NCBI RefSeq assembly: GCF_964340395.1
Contig: NC_135549.1
Span: 31,532,332-31,592,331 of the forward strand
From: Glandiceps talaboti
Taxonomy: Eukaryota; Hemichordata; Enteropneusta; Spengelidae
Direction of reading: 5' to 3'
Length of the DNA stretch: 60,000 bases
The notes below the pieces were generated by a model. The model made no database searches. It had not been told where the DNA came from and saw only the letters and a program-made list of their open reading frames with translations. Made by a program: the position numbers and the translations under genes. Below, one piece after another: positions 1 to 14,863 of this stretch; positions within the stretch are counted from its first letter, which is position 1; the number at the start of each line of letters is the position of its first letter.

Positions 1-218
1 CAACACCCTGTTAGAATACCGTATATGAAAAAAGTACATGTATACTGGTATGAGTTGAGTAAACATCACATAAAGACTTATGTAGCTTAGGATGAACTAA
101 GAAACACTGAATGTCATCTGAGGTGAATACAAACAAATATAACCAATAGTGTTGTACTACAACTGACTACATTGAAATGAATAAATCTTGATGTCAGTTA
201 AATAATGAAATGACCAAG

Positions 219-845
219 TAGAATTATAGACCGTCCGACAACGTTGGTTGAGGGTCTATGATAGAATCACGTAGAATCATAGACCGTCCACCAACGTTGG
301 TTGAGGGTCTATGATAGAATCACGTAGAATCATAGACCGTCCACCAATGTTGGTTGAGTGTCTATGATAGAATCAAGTAGAATCATAGACCGTCCACCAA
401 CGTTGGTTGAGGGTCTATGATAGAATCACGTAGAATCATAGACCGTCCACCAATGTTGGTTGAGTGTCTATGATAGAATCAAGTAGAATCATAGACCACC
501 AACGTTGGTTGAGGGTCTATGATAGAATCACGTAGAATTATAGACTGTCCACCAATGTTGGTTGAGGGTCTATGGTAGAATCAAGTAGAATCATAGACCG
601 TCCATCAACGTTGGTTGAGGGTCTATGATAGAATCACGTAGAATTATAGACCGTCCACCAATGTTGGTAGAAGGTCTATGATAGAATCACGTAGAATCAT
701 AGACCGTCCACCAATGTTGGTTGAGGGTCTATGATAGAATCAAGTAGAATCATAGACCGTCCACCAACGTTGGTTGAGGGTCTATGATAGAATCAAGTAG
801 AATCATAGACCACCAACGTTGGTTGAAGGTCTATGATAGAATCAA
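219..845. repeat. 53-bp minisatellite, 12 hairpin-forming units
   Basis: Twelve tandem units of about 53 bp (two are 49 bp, lacking GTCC). Each unit has outer inverted arms ATCATAGACC / GGTCTATGAT and an inner palindrome ACCAACGTTGGT, so every unit can fold into a hairpin. CG/TG variants at the palindrome centre look like CpG decay. It lies beyond the 3' end of exportin-T. Confidence 0.95.
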
Positions 846-3413
846 GTAGATTTCATCTTTTACCAAAATGATAAAGTGATGAAATCATTGCCTATACTGT
901 CTATAATGCAATAAAAATATCTCAAGTTGATCATTTTGAATTAGTTTCTTGTGAAATATTATTTCAGATACACGGCGAATCAGGACATTTGATTCCAAAT
1001 CATAAAATGCCAGATAGTTGGCAAGTGAGGTTTTTACAGCTGGTTTTTCTTTCCTTGATGTTTCCCACCATGTTGTCTATGTATAAACAAAATATGATAC
1101 ACTAGTCTTGGAGTCTTGGACATAGGTATTTCATTTAAAACTTTCTCTTCAATGTAAGCATATGAAAATCTTGTCTAAAATCATTAAACATATAAATTAG
1201 CTAGCTGTATTTGTTGTGTTCCATGAAACCATCTAGCCATACTTACAGCCATTACATGTACAAATGTCATGTTCAAATTAATTTTAATTGAATGAAAATT
1301 TCAATGTTCACAGATACTTCTGACAATTTCACTGTGAAAAAAAATTCAAAGACTTAAACCCCCCCCCCCCCCCCCCCCCTTCTTTTTTACTGAGATCACA
1401 ACTCAATGGTTTATGCTCCTGGCAAAATTAAAACTATAATAGTTGCTATAAACTGATACAGAAAAGTATGATAACTATTCCTTTTTGAGTTATATGAATC
1501 AACATTCTTTTCTAAGTTCATGAATTTAACTTTGTATTGTACCAAACTTTTATAGTAACTAACCAAAACTTTTGCAGGGTATCCACCATGGGTTTGTCAA
1601 GAGTTTTTCTGAAGTCACTACACATGCTAAAGTTTGGGTTAGCTACATGAAATGTTTGGTGCAATACAAAGTTAAATTCATAAACTTAGACTGAATGTTT
1701 GCACAGATCAGCTTTCACTATAACTTTCTTTTCATTTTTAATACATTCATAAATAAAATAAAATAAAATATTTTTTATGCCATTTATTTCCTTCAACCCT
1801 TTGGCATATATCAGGTAAAGATAATAAAAATAAAACATAATTTTTTTTAAACCTGATCTACACTTTTTGTTTATTGTGTCCCATTACAGCAATTAAGTTC
1901 ATTTCCTGATATTTTCAAAGTGAACTGAACAAAGATGAATATTTCAAATTTTACTTGTCCTTATTTTCCCCTGTAAAAATTCCTCTGTGACTTTTTTGAA
2001 ACCCTGGTAGCTTTTTCAGATATTCTTTACTTCACTTGACAAAAACAGTGAAATTATAATTTATAGGGATTAGAAATAATGATTCTAATGATTTTTCACA
2101 TAACATGATGTGGGTGGTGGGTCTATGTTGTGTCCAAAGGCAATAATCTGAAATAGACATCTTACATTCATTTGCATATCTAATCAGTTTGTTAGGAAAT
2201 CAATAAATTCATGGTCCATAAAGTATTTCAAGTACATTTTATGCATAAACACTATTTTTTGAAGAAATATTTCTCATGACAAATTAGGAATGACATAATT
2301 TCAACTACTGGTAAATTGAGACAATAAAAGTAACTTATATAGGCGTTACGTTTTCTTAACCCTTTTGCACAAATTAGTTACCCTAAATGAGTCAGTTTAA
2401 TTAAATCCAATACCAGTTTTCAGCTATTCCTAATCAGGGAATTTAAAGTTTCAATTTATAAAAAACATTTCTGTAGCCATATAATAGTTACAAATAAAAG
2501 GAGTTCATGTCAAAGTGCGAATTTCAATTAATATAACCATCTAGAAAGAAACGACAATGTTGGTCTTGTTACGAAGCCCTGCAAATTTGACATGGTTACA
2601 CCATCACACTTGTATTATTATCCCACAAAAAGCTGCATTACAAAATATAAACATATCCTTTCAATTTTACGAGTAAAAAATATACAAAGTAAAAACATTT
2701 CTTTTCAAAGTATTGTAGTATTTATATTATACTTGCACTAAAGTGTTTATCAGCAGAATTGGCATGATGATGATGATGATGATTCACTTTTGTGAAAAAC
2801 TAAATTTAAATTGTACGGTACAGTATGTCAACAGCTATAACACTCTAACTTTAGAGTTTAATCATAGACTGTACTCGCAACTATAGCCCCTCCACTTTGT
2901 CAAAAACCAAGGGTTTACAGGGTGAATAACTAATGAGAAGATACCATGTGATATCAATACACAGTATCAGCCTATTCAAAATGTGTTCACAAAATTTCAA
3001 TATTTCATGAGCCACTTTCTATATTTGCACCATAAAATACTTAATGAATGAATCTCTAGACAACAAAATATACCATTTGTACAGAATACAATTTACAAAA
3101 TCTATCAGCATTTGTAGTACACCTTGACAAACATAGCCTTCATCACCTACATTTCCTGAATTTTGGTTTGATCCAATTGTTTTCAACACTGGATTGGTCA
3201 CAACATTCATGAAATAGGTGACAGTGTCTGATAAAGCCATTAAAAATCACTGTTTGGCTTCATTACAACATATCAGTCTTTTCACTCCTGGGGTGATGAC
3301 ATGTCTAGAGACAGGAACAACCCTTGAACAAAGGGTCATACTTTGGATCAAAGTTTGTTGTCGACCCCTGTAGAGTCCTTCCAGTCTGTAGCTGTGTTCT
3401 GATGAAGTTCTCG
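846..3413 (-). other. 3' flank / probable 3' UTR of exportin-T
   Basis: AT-rich DNA downstream of the exportin-T stop codon. No convincing coding exon is visible on either strand. Minus-strand AATAAA signals occur at 1783-1788 and 1870-1875, which would give a 3' UTR of about 1.5-1.6 kb, but the true poly(A) site cannot be chosen from sequence. It also holds a 21-base C run at 1359-1379, a foldback element at 1512-1689 and a short GAT repeat near 2764-2782. Confidence 0.4.
1512..1689. mobile_element. 178-bp foldback (MITE-like) element
   Basis: The segment starts CTAAGTTCATGAATTTAAC and ends with the near-perfect reverse complement, ending CATAAACTTAG. The arms are about 65 bp with few mismatches and a short central spacer. 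There is no ORF. A non-autonomous palindromic transposon is the simplest reading; no clear target-site duplication was seen. Confidence 0.6.
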
Positions 3414-6400
3414 TCATGATTTCAATCGAAGTAAAAAAGCCTGCAATAAAATCAATGTTCAAAAAGGATAAATTTTCTAGAACAGAATCTAAAATTATAC
3501 CCTACACACATTTCTATGTTGGTTAATGGTACCCTGTGAGACTACACTGTGAATGATAAACACTGATTTCAATGTTGGAATACATTCCTATGTATTAGTA
3601 CGTTCCTTCCACATTCAAACAATCAGCTCTCTAGGTGCTCCATTCTAAGTTGGCCCCCTAAGTCCCCCGTCCTTACATTTCTGGACTGTGATATTTCATT
3701 GGTATACAAACTCACAGTTTGTTAACTTTGCAGGTATTCAGGCATTCTACCCATATCACACAATATTCTAACATCTTCACATATACCTAAAAGAACTGTT
3801 TTCTGAGAGTAACGTTTGAGAACTTCTTACACTCACCTTAAAATAATTTCTAAAAACTTTTGCTTCTGTCTGCTGTAGAGCATGACAAAATTCCTGTGAA
3901 TAAAAAAAATAAAGAAATATGAGATTTAGATCGGAAGACAGTAATGATCAAATAGATATTATAGTGTGTGACCTTTGACCTTTTGACAACGTGTACTTGT
4001 CTTAGTTCAGTTGTTCTCTTCAGACATGTAGAAGGACTTACTTTCATTACGTTCCTAAATTTCAAAGTTATTACTCTGGTAATTGAGCCTTCGGTTTTCT
4101 AAACTAGACACAAACTAAAAACTATTGTCACAACATGTTGATGAAACAGTGATAAGCTATTGGATGTCCTTTGGTTTATAGTCTGAGTTGGGTGGCTCTC
4201 TAAAAGCTAGTTACATAAACTTGCAGTGTACTGACTTGTGACTTCCAATGTTTACACTATGTTGATCACTGGGTGATTAGAATTGCACAACAGAGGAACT
4301 GCTATCACCCACTTGTATAATCTACCACAATGGACAACAACGGATATAGTTTCTGCCTATCTTAGTATAGTAAACTGAAGATTTGATTACCAGTCATATT
4401 TTTCCTAGATATATTTCTTTCATAATTTGTGTTCTTATTTTCAATTTATTAATGTTTTTTGTTGTATTTCCACAAGAATGTATTATTGTCTAGTAATAGA
4501 AACCCTTATCAAAATCTCATAAAGTATCAATTTGTTGATTAAATGGCCCAGATATATTCATACCGTTTTCTTTTCAAATTTGAATTGAAGATCTATATAA
4601 AGGAAGTTTTCAAGGTGGATTCTCACAAACCAGAGTACATATTTCTACTGAACAAATCCTCTTAGTGAGTACGTTTTTCCACCTATCTTTCTTAGCTAAA
4701 ACTTTTATGATTAGAACTCTTACATATTAATTATTGAATATGACTTACTTGACATAATTCGGGTACTATCTGCAATGAAGGTAAATAATCTTGTTGAAGG
4801 AATCTATAAGCTTCTCCACCCTGTTGGGTTAGTATAGTTTTCAGTAAGGCACCGTCTTCCTGTAAAGCCTGAATCAAGCAATCAACATTGCAATCAGTAT
4901 AATACTCTTAAAACATGTTGTATTGTTTAACCCTATCAGACATTTCTTGGAGAATAAATGTCCTCCCCTGCTGTCAGACCGACAACTACTGAAGGACACA
5001 CTGACCATCATACTTATCAATACATGTAATAAATACAAAAAAAACCCACAAAACTGGAAATTTGATTTCAAGAAATTATTTTGTTTGATTTCTCCAACTT
5101 ATACACCAGGTCAAACAAGATGGATTGAATGTAGGTAAACATTACCAGTATTACCAATACTGGACTGAATGTCTGTCTGTCTGTCTGTCTGTCCTAATGT
5201 TTGTGTCAGCCTAACTGCTTGCCATCAGTACAAGGTACATTTATAAATGCATATCAAACACAGCACTTTAGTATTTTTCATGAAAATAGCATATATTAAA
5301 ATACAAAGTACAGACAATGAACACATCTGTCTGCAATAAGTTAATGGCCTGAAATAGATACACATTAGAGAGAAAACATGCCTAAACACATCTAATGACG
5401 TGCATGTCAGTTACTACAATGGCAAACTTTCTATACTAATTCATTGAAAAGGATGTGTTGAAAACTCAATCAGTCAATCATTCAGGTGGTGAGACAAATA
5501 AAACAGAAAGTGTAATGATTAATACATGCCATACAGCTGCATTGGTTAGTAGACAGTACATGAATTATGTACTGTCTATGTATTAGTTTTGGAAACCCAC
5601 AGACATGCTAACACAGACACTTCTCTGTCAGCAATACTCACCAGGAAAGTTTGCCCATCATTCAAATCAAACGTTGATTTGAGAGGAGCCATGAAACAAG
5701 CAGGTATAATATTTTTATAAATGAAATCACGGAATCCTGCCGGACCATCTTCACCACCCCATGTCTCCACCAATTTCTTTAAAATGGCAAAACATATTTT
5801 CTGAGACTGTAATAGAGAATGAATAAGAATTCATAAGTACAGTGCTGAGTTTCTGCTAGCGTGATATACAGTGCTGAGTTTCTGCTAGCGTGATATACAG
5901 TGCTGAGTTTCTGCTAGCGTGATACACAGTGCTGAGTTTCTGCTAGCGTGATACACAGTGCTGAGTTTCTGCTAGCGTGATACACAGTGCTGAGTTTCTG
6001 CTAGTGTGATACAGTGCTGAGTTTCTGCTAGTGTGATACACAGTGCTGAGTTTCTGCTAGTGTGATACACAGTGCTGAGTTTCTGCTAGTGTGATACACA
6101 GTGCTGAGTTTCTGCTAGTGTGATACACAGTGCTGAGTTTCTGCTAGTGTGATAAACAGTGCTGAGTTTCTGCTAGTGTGATATACAGTGCTGAGTTTCT
6201 GCTAGCGTGATATACAGTGCTGAGTTTCTGCTAGCGTGATATACAGTGCTGAGTTTCTGCTAGCGTGATATACAGTGCTGAGTTTCTGCTAGCGTGATAT
6301 ACAGTGCTGAGTTTCTGCTAGCGTGATATACAGTGCTGAGTTTCTGCTAGCGTGATACACAGTGCTGAGTTTCTGCTAGCGTGATACACAGTGCTGAGTT

Positions 6401-9400
6401 TCTGCTAGCGTGATACACAGTGCTGAGTTTCTGCTAGTGTGATACACAGTGCTGAGTTTCTGCTAGTGTGATACACAGTGCTGAGTTTCTGCTAGCGTGA
6501 TACACAGTGCTGAGTTTCTGCTAGCGTGATAAACAGTGCTGAGTTTCTGCTAGCGTGATATACAGTGCTGAGTTTCTGCTAGCGTGATATACAGTGCTGA
6601 GTTTCTGCTAGCGTGATATACAGTGCTGAGTTTCTGCTAGCGTGATATACAGTGCTGAGTTTCTGCTAGCGTGATATACAGTGCTGAGTTTCTGCTAGCG
6701 TGATATACAGTGCTGAGTTTCTGCTAGCGTGATATACAGTGCTGAGTTTCTGCTAGCGTGATATACAGTGCTGAGTTTCTGCTAGCGTGATATACAGTGC
6801 TGAGTTTCTGCTAGCGTGATATACAGTGCTGAGTTTCTGCTAGCGTGATATACAGTGCTGAGTTTCTGCTAGCGTGATATACAGTGCTGAGTTTCTGCTA
6901 GCGTGATATACAGTGCTGAGTTTCTGCTAGCGTGATATACAGTGCTGAGTTTCTGCTAGCGTGATACACAGTGCTGAGTTTCTGCTAGCGTGATATACAG
7001 TGCTGAGTTTCTGTTAGCGTGATATACAGTGCTGAGTTTCTGCTAGCGTGATATACAGTGCTGAGTTTCTGCTAGCGTGATATACAGTGCTGAGTTTCTG
7101 CTAGCGTGATATACAGTGCTGAGTTTCTGCTAGCGTGATATACAGTGCTGAGTTTCTGCTAGCGTGATATACAGTGCTGAGTTTCTGCTAGCGTGATATA
7201 CAGTGCTGAGTTTCTGCTAGCGTGATATACAGTGCTGAGTTTCTGCTAGCGTGATATACAGTGCTGAGTTTCTGCTAGCGTGATATACAGTGCTGAGTTT
7301 CTGCTAGCGTGATACACAGTGCTGAGTTTCTGCTAGCGTGATATACAGTGCTGAGTTTCTGCTAGCGTGATACACAGTGCTGAGTTTCTGCTAGCGTGAT
7401 ATACAGTGCTGAGTTTCTGTTAGCGTGATATACAGTGCTGAGTTTCTGCTAGCGTGATATACAGTGCTGAGTTTCTGCTAGCGTGATATACAGTGCTGAG
7501 TTTCTGCTAGCGTGATATACAGTGCTGAGTTTCTGCTAGCGTGATATACAGTGCTGAGTTTCTGCTAGCGTGATATACAGTGCTGAGTTTCTGCTAGCGT
7601 GATATACAGTGCTGAGTTTCTGCTAGCGTGATATACAGTGCTGAGTTTCTGCTAGCGTGATATACAGTGCTGAGTTTCTGCTAGCGTGATATACAGTGCC
7701 GAGTTTCTGCTAGCGTGATACACAGTGCTGAGTTTCTGCTAGCGTGATATACAGTGCTGAGTTTCTGCTAGTGTGATACACAGTGCTGAGTTTCTGCTAG
7801 TGTGATACACAGTGCTGAGTTTCTGCTAGTGTGATACACAGTGCTGAGTTTCTGCTAGTGTGATACACAGTGCTGAGTTTCTGCTAGTGTGATACACAGT
7901 GCTGAGTTTCTGCTAGTGTGATACACAGTGCTGAGTTTCTGCTAGTGTGATACACAGTGCTGAGTTTCTGCTAGTGTGATATACAGTGCTGAGTTTCTGC
8001 TAGCGTGATATACAGTGCTGAGTTTCTGCTAGCGTGATATACAGTGCTGAGTTTCTGCTAGCGTGATATACAGTGCTGAGTTTCTGCTAGTGTGATATAC
8101 AGTGCTGAGTTTCTGCTAGTGTGATATACAGTGCTGAGTTTCTGCTAGTGTGATATACAGTGCTGAGTTTCTGTTAGTGTGATATACAGTGCTGAGTTTC
8201 TGCTAGTGTGATATACAGTGCTGAGTTTCTGCTAGTGTGATATATATAGTGCTGAGTTTCTGCTAGTGTGATACACAGTGCTGAGTTTCTGCTAGTGTGA
8301 TATACAGTGCTGAGTTTCTGCTAGTGTGATACACAGTGCTGAGTTTCTGCTAGCGTGATATACAGTGCTGAGTTTCTGCTAGCATGATATACAGTGCTGA
8401 GTTTCTGCTAGCGTGATATACAGTGCTGAGTTTCTGCTAGTGTGATATACAGTGCTGAGTTTCTGCTAGTGTGATATACAGTGCTGAGTTTCTGCTAGTG
8501 TGATATACAGTGCTGAGTTTCTGCTAGTGTGATACAGTGCTGAGTTTCTGCTAGTGTGATACACAGTGCTGAGTTTCTGCTAGTGTGATATACAGTGCTG
8601 AGTTTCTGCTAGTGTGATACACAGTGCTGAGTTTCTGCTAGTGTGATACACAGTGCTGAGTTTCTGCTAGCGTGATATACAGTGCTGAGTTTCTGCTAGC
8701 GTGATATACAGTGCTGAGTTTCTGCTAGTGTGATATACAGTGCTGAGTTTCTGTTAGTGTGATATACAGTGCTGAGTTTCTGCTAGTGTGATATACAGTG
8801 CTGAGTTTCTGCTAGTGTGATATATATAGTGCTGAGTTTCTGCTAGTGTGATACACAGTGCTGAGTTTCTGCTAGTGTGATATACAGTGCTGAGTTTCTG
8901 CTAGTGTGATACACAGTGCTGAGTTTCTGCTAGCGTGATATACAGTGCTGAGTTTCTGCTAGCATGATATACAGTGCTGAGTTTCTGCTAGCGTGATATA
9001 CAGTGCTGAGTTTCTGCTAGTGTGATATACAGTGCTGAGTTTCTGCTAGTGTGATATACAGTGCTGAGTTTCTGCTAGTGTGATATACAGTGCTGAGTTT
9101 CTGCTAGTGTGATATACAGTGCTGAGTTTCTGCTAGTGTGATATACAGTGCTGAGTTTCTGCTAGTGTGATACACAGTGCTGAGTTTCTGCTAGTGTGAT
9201 ATACAGTGCTGAGTTTCTGCTAGTGTGATACACAGTGCTGAGTTTCTGCTAGTGTGATACACAGTGCTGAGTTTCTGCTAGCGTGATATACAGTGCTGAG
9301 TTTCTGCTAGCGTGATATACAGTGCTGAGTTTCTGCTAGTGTGATATACAGTGCTGAGTTTCTGCTAGCGTGATATACAGTGCTGAGTTTCTGCTAGTGT

Positions 9401-12400
9401 GATATATAGTGCTGAGTTTCTGCTAGTGTGATATACAGTGCTGAGTTTCTGCTAGTGTGATATACAGTGCTGAGTTTCTGGTTAATATTTTAATGTGTTC
9501 ACCATGTTTTACATTGCATCGATCGTAGTGGTGTGGCAGCAACAATTTTCACCATGGTTTCCACCACATGTAAATGTGCCGATGTCGTACTAATTTTGGC
9601 TACATGTAGTTACACCCATATACAGTCCAATGCTGTTTATCTCAACACAGTGGGTGGTCCGAAATTTGTTTGGAAAAAGGGTATTTGGCATTTCACTAGC
9701 AATTGTTTATTCAGGTCTAAAATTAGGTTACAATTTCCTCACTGTGATGATTGAATATGGTAATTATGTTGACATCATACAACTCCACCCTAAGAGTTGA
9801 TTCTAATTATATGGAGACACTATTGACGTCACCTCACCACTGAGAACAATTTAAAACCCACTAAGAATTTGCACTTGATTCTTGGCCAAAACTTCATAAA
9901 GTAAAACAGCCACTAGTGAAATGCCAGGTGTGGTAGGGTAAAAATGAGAGTAAAATGCCAACATGACTGGATTGTACTTGTAGGCTATGAATGACATATG
10001 TTGTACATACAGTTATACACAAGAGTACCAACACATGATTGTGGTAGTATGTACCCTTATACACGTATTGTGAACACGTCACAAGGTAACTATAGATTAA
10101 TGTTAGCTCACATCCAGGATTTACACTTCACTGCACTTGGCAAATTATATGACTTGCTGAATGTCTGTGATAAGTGAATTCTAATAAATGATACTATTCC
10201 TCCATGCGTAACAGTGTACAATAGAGCATAACAGTGGAATTCCACTGAAGAACAGTATGTGAATAACATAGCATTGGATTCACATTACACTCAAGGTAAA
10301 GTACATCTTGTATACAGAATAGAAATATTCATATATAAGTGAAAATTGATATTGATAATTCAAGTTTTCAGTTTCCATACAGTTCTAATTTATCCTGTGT
10401 ACATTTCCTGTAGGTGATGTTGGCATTCCCCCTGTAATCTGACACTAGGTTGTGTGCACTGTTGGTTTTAGACAAATATCAAACTTCTTATCTTGTGATT
10501 TCAGACTTTTACACATGATCTAGATTTCATACCACCCTGAAATATAACAACATGCACAGGAAACACTAGTGAAAAGTTGACTGTAAATCTAGATGCTGTA
10601 GTGAAAACAGAGCAATTCATTATCAACAATCTCACTGTTCTCAACTACATTATCGTTATCATTATCAGACACTTTTAGTATTACATGTACCTATTTTGAT
10701 AATAGTTTGAGCTTTTTTTTGATAGTTTATGAAGACATGGCTCTCACAAAACATGCCAACATCTTAGCTTTTATATCCCACAGACTTGAATATCTGACTT
10801 AACAGACTGGTGAACAACATTGTCAAGACAGATATAGCCAAGCCTCTGGGCTACTCCACTCGTGTAGTCTTGTTTTTGTGAACTTTACTTTATTCTCTTA
10901 TTATTTGTTACAGTGTTTCAAGAGTGCTTAGAAAATTTGGCAAAATACTAAAGACAGAAGACATATTTACAGTTAATTTAGGAGGCCATACATGTGAGGA
11001 AATAGAGAAAGCTGTTTTTCTTGTCCTTTGTGTACAATTTCTTAACCCAGCCTCCCCAACTCAATTTCTACTCCACTTCACATGACTTTATATAGACTGT
11101 CGACAGCCATTCATGCCTTTTTTGCTATGTTTCATATAAAACGTCGACAAAGTCGTTGCCTCACACTGTAGCACTGGATACTAATGCGTACTGATAGGAA
11201 CTGTCAGTGCCGAAGGCACGAATGACTGTCATCGCTCGCTGTAATTCCCTTTCTATTACTTATTCATGGTGTGACGTCATGGAATTGGGCTTTACTCTAT
11301 TGTATGATTTGCATACAGTTCACTCAACATTCAACGCATATACACGTACACTGCAGCGCAAATTTGACATTGTAAATGTATTAAGATGGTCATAATCAAG
11401 TAATTTACCTTTCCTATCTTTCTTTGTTAAAGCTTGAAACTGTGCGTTTTTTTGACATTTGTAAATGACATCATTGGAAGACCTCAAAGACCAACACGGT
11501 CATTGTCATGCTCATAGTATTACTAGCTAGCTGCGAGTCAAAGGAACTCAATTGGCTCCAACTCATGGACTGTTATCATGCATATAATTTTCTTCTCTGA
11601 AAGTCTGTCACATCTGAATATCGAAGTTTCTCCAATGCATCTTGATATGTTAATTCGCTTGGTGACTGGCGTCGCCATGTTGCTTTTGATTGACAAGCTT
11701 TGAGAACTATGACCCCAATGTCAAACATTCTACAGTAAAAAGGTTCTTAATGTTATCGTGTGAGGGTGCAGAAGAACAATCAATCGTGGCTCTGGCACTC
11801 GCTGTTCAATCAGTACGCGGTTATAGTATTGCTCCGGATTGGAGCGAGGCGACAACTTTAGTTTTAGATAAAACGTAGCAAAAAAGGCACGAACGACTGT
11901 CAACAGTCTAGACTTTATGAAATGTGACCACTGTATACCAAAGAATCTCTGGTATCAAATACAGCTTTTAACATACTGAATTACAGGAAATAGGAAATTC
12001 TCATTTTTCATGGCCACACCTCAATTTGTTTTTCTGATACGGTGTATCCTTTCAGAACACCACCATTTCTTGGAGAAGACTAAACATTTTAGAGTGTTGT
12101 TATGACAACCACACATGATCAAATAATCAAGATAAGTACTACACTTAAAAAGAGAAAAAGGAAATTGTTTCATCATGCATGCTTTCAAATGTATCACCAT
12201 TGACAACACTGTAGTTTCAACATAGAATGTTTGTCAGTACTTAATATACACAGACCCATACTGAAACTGATCAGTACTTAGTATACATCCACTCATACTG
12301 AAACTGATCATGCTGTGACTTTAAATAGTACACTGCATGTTATGATCTCACATATTATTTAGGACTTCATCATTTTATACATTGTTTATTGAGGCTGCAC

Positions 12401-14787
12401 ATACACGGTAGACAGTACAGCTGACGGCTTCTAAATCCAGCTGCATGTGGTTGCTACATAATATTTATTACTACACTGTATTCAAATTTAATACATTTCT
12501 AAACTTGGCTGTAAAACACACATACAAAAACCAGGCCAATTTTATAGTCGGCTGCATTTAGCAGTAGTTGATATTTAAGTGTAATTTTGGCTGTATAAAT
12601 TATACACTAATTAGTATTATTCTTATACTATAATAGAAACAGCTGTTTGATTCTCCTCAAATTACTAATTAAAGAGTAAAGGAAACTAGATATCTGACAA
12701 TTATAGTAATTTAGTCTGGTATATAAAATGAAATGTACTGGGAATAGCATTGATTTGTAGTACATTCTATACTGTGTAATACTAGTACTACATTTTAAAA
12801 GAGAATGAGGTTTCACTGAAAACAGACATTGACAGGTATCCATGGTAACTATGAGTATTTCAAGGAGATTTTATTCTAGCAAAAAAATACACCAAATACA
12901 GCATATGGTGAAAATAAATGAAGTTAATATTTCACAGTATTTTATAATTACTAACAACAAAATACATTAACTTGACACAACAAGTCAAAATGTATAATGT
13001 TATTTGCCAAATACCGTTCCATATCTTGCTGTGAGAGGTTATTTTTCCGGCAATAACGGAGAGCCGGAGGCAAGCAGTTATACTGGAAAAATGACCTCGA
13101 GCAGCAAGATGTTGAACAGTATTTGGCAAATAACATACTTATACGTTACCTGCGACTACGAATTCAATATTTGAATGTCTAGAATTGCTGTTTCATTTTT
13201 TTTAAAAATCACTTCTGCGTTATACTGTTTAGCGTAGTATCACGCACTTCTCTGATGACTGTAGTGCGGTTGTTTACATCTCAGCCTTAACTTTATCATC
13301 CAATCATTGGAATTTTTGATGGTTTCCCTTTGACACGACACATACAGTTCAAAGACTTGTTACAATGTATACAACGATGACATTTCATACGGTTGACAAC
13401 AAATTCGGCATTTGAAAATGTTGGCTATAGCTGTATTTCTAGTTGTCTGCTAGATTTGTTTACAAGGGGACGTGTAGTGATCATGTGATACAACAAGCAA
13501 AAATATGGCTGTTGGTGAAAAATACGCCCATGTATCCGCAGGGCTCTCGACCAATCAGAATGTGAGATTGGTGACAGGTAACGTATAATACATAATATTA
13601 TGATTACTGAAGAATGACATATCTTTAGTTCTGGTTAACATCAAATAATCAACTTACCACTGGGTCTGGGAAGTTCACAGCGCCCTCTATCACTGTTAAC
13701 AAGACTCTGTGGCTGTCCTGGGGACCTAATACAAGGAAATAACAAAATACACATTGTTATCATGTTATTCAGTGATATATTTCACACTTGACAGTAAAAC
13801 AAGAAAGCAATATTGTATTGTGTTATTTAATATGAATTTAGGAAATACAACCCAACCCAATCAAGCTATCAAGTCACAAACTGTGTTAAAACTATCTAAT
13901 ATGAATTCAGGAAATACAACCCAACCCAATCAAGCTATCAAGTCATAAACTGTGTTTAAACTATCTAATATGAATTCAGGAAATACAACCCAACCCAATC
14001 AAGCTATCAAGTCACAAACTGTGTTAAAACTATCTAATATGAATTCAGGAAATACAACCCAACCCAATCAAGCTATCAAGTCATAAACTGTGTTAAAACT
14101 ATCTAATATGAATTTAGGAAATACAACCCAACCCAATCAAGCTATCAAGTCATAAACTGTGTTTAAACTATCTAATATGAATTCAGGAAATACAACCCAA
14201 CCCAATCAAGCTATCAAGTCACAAACTGTGTTAAAACTATCTAATATGAATTCAGGAAATACAACCCAACCCAATCAAGCTATCAAGTCATAAACTGTGT
14301 TAAAACTATCTAATATGAATTCAGGAAATACAACCCAACCCAATCAAGCTATCAAGTCATAAACTGTGTTAAAACTATCTAATATGAATTTAGGAAATAC
14401 AACCCAACCCAATCAAGCTATCAAGTCACAAACTGTGTTAAAACTATCTAATATGAATTTAGGAAATACAACCCAACCCAATCAAGCTATCAAGTCATAA
14501 ACTGTGTTAAAACTATCTAATATGAATTCAGGAAATACAACCCAACCCAATCAAGCTATCAAGTCATAAACTGTGTTAAAACTATCTAATATGAATTCAG
14601 GAAATACAACCCAACCCAATCAAGCTATCAAGTCATAAACTGTGTTAAAACTATCTACATGTACATTTGTATATGTACCTTAATGGCAAGTTTGTCTATT
14701 TATCATGGTGGAATCTTTCACTCCCTGGTGTTTAATTATGAACAAATTGTTGGTACGGTCAGGCAAGACTGGATAGTCTACTAGATA

Positions 14788-14863
<76 letters not shown>

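Noticed and set aside
219-845. CRISPR-like array
   Set aside because: Whole 53-bp units are repeated without unique spacers, and the context is an animal genome; it is a minisatellite.
3247-3462. Longer XPOT C-terminus through the 71-codon frame
   Set aside because: The phase set by exon 20 enters another frame that ends at 3414-3416, giving the same C-terminal length as known exportin-T proteins.
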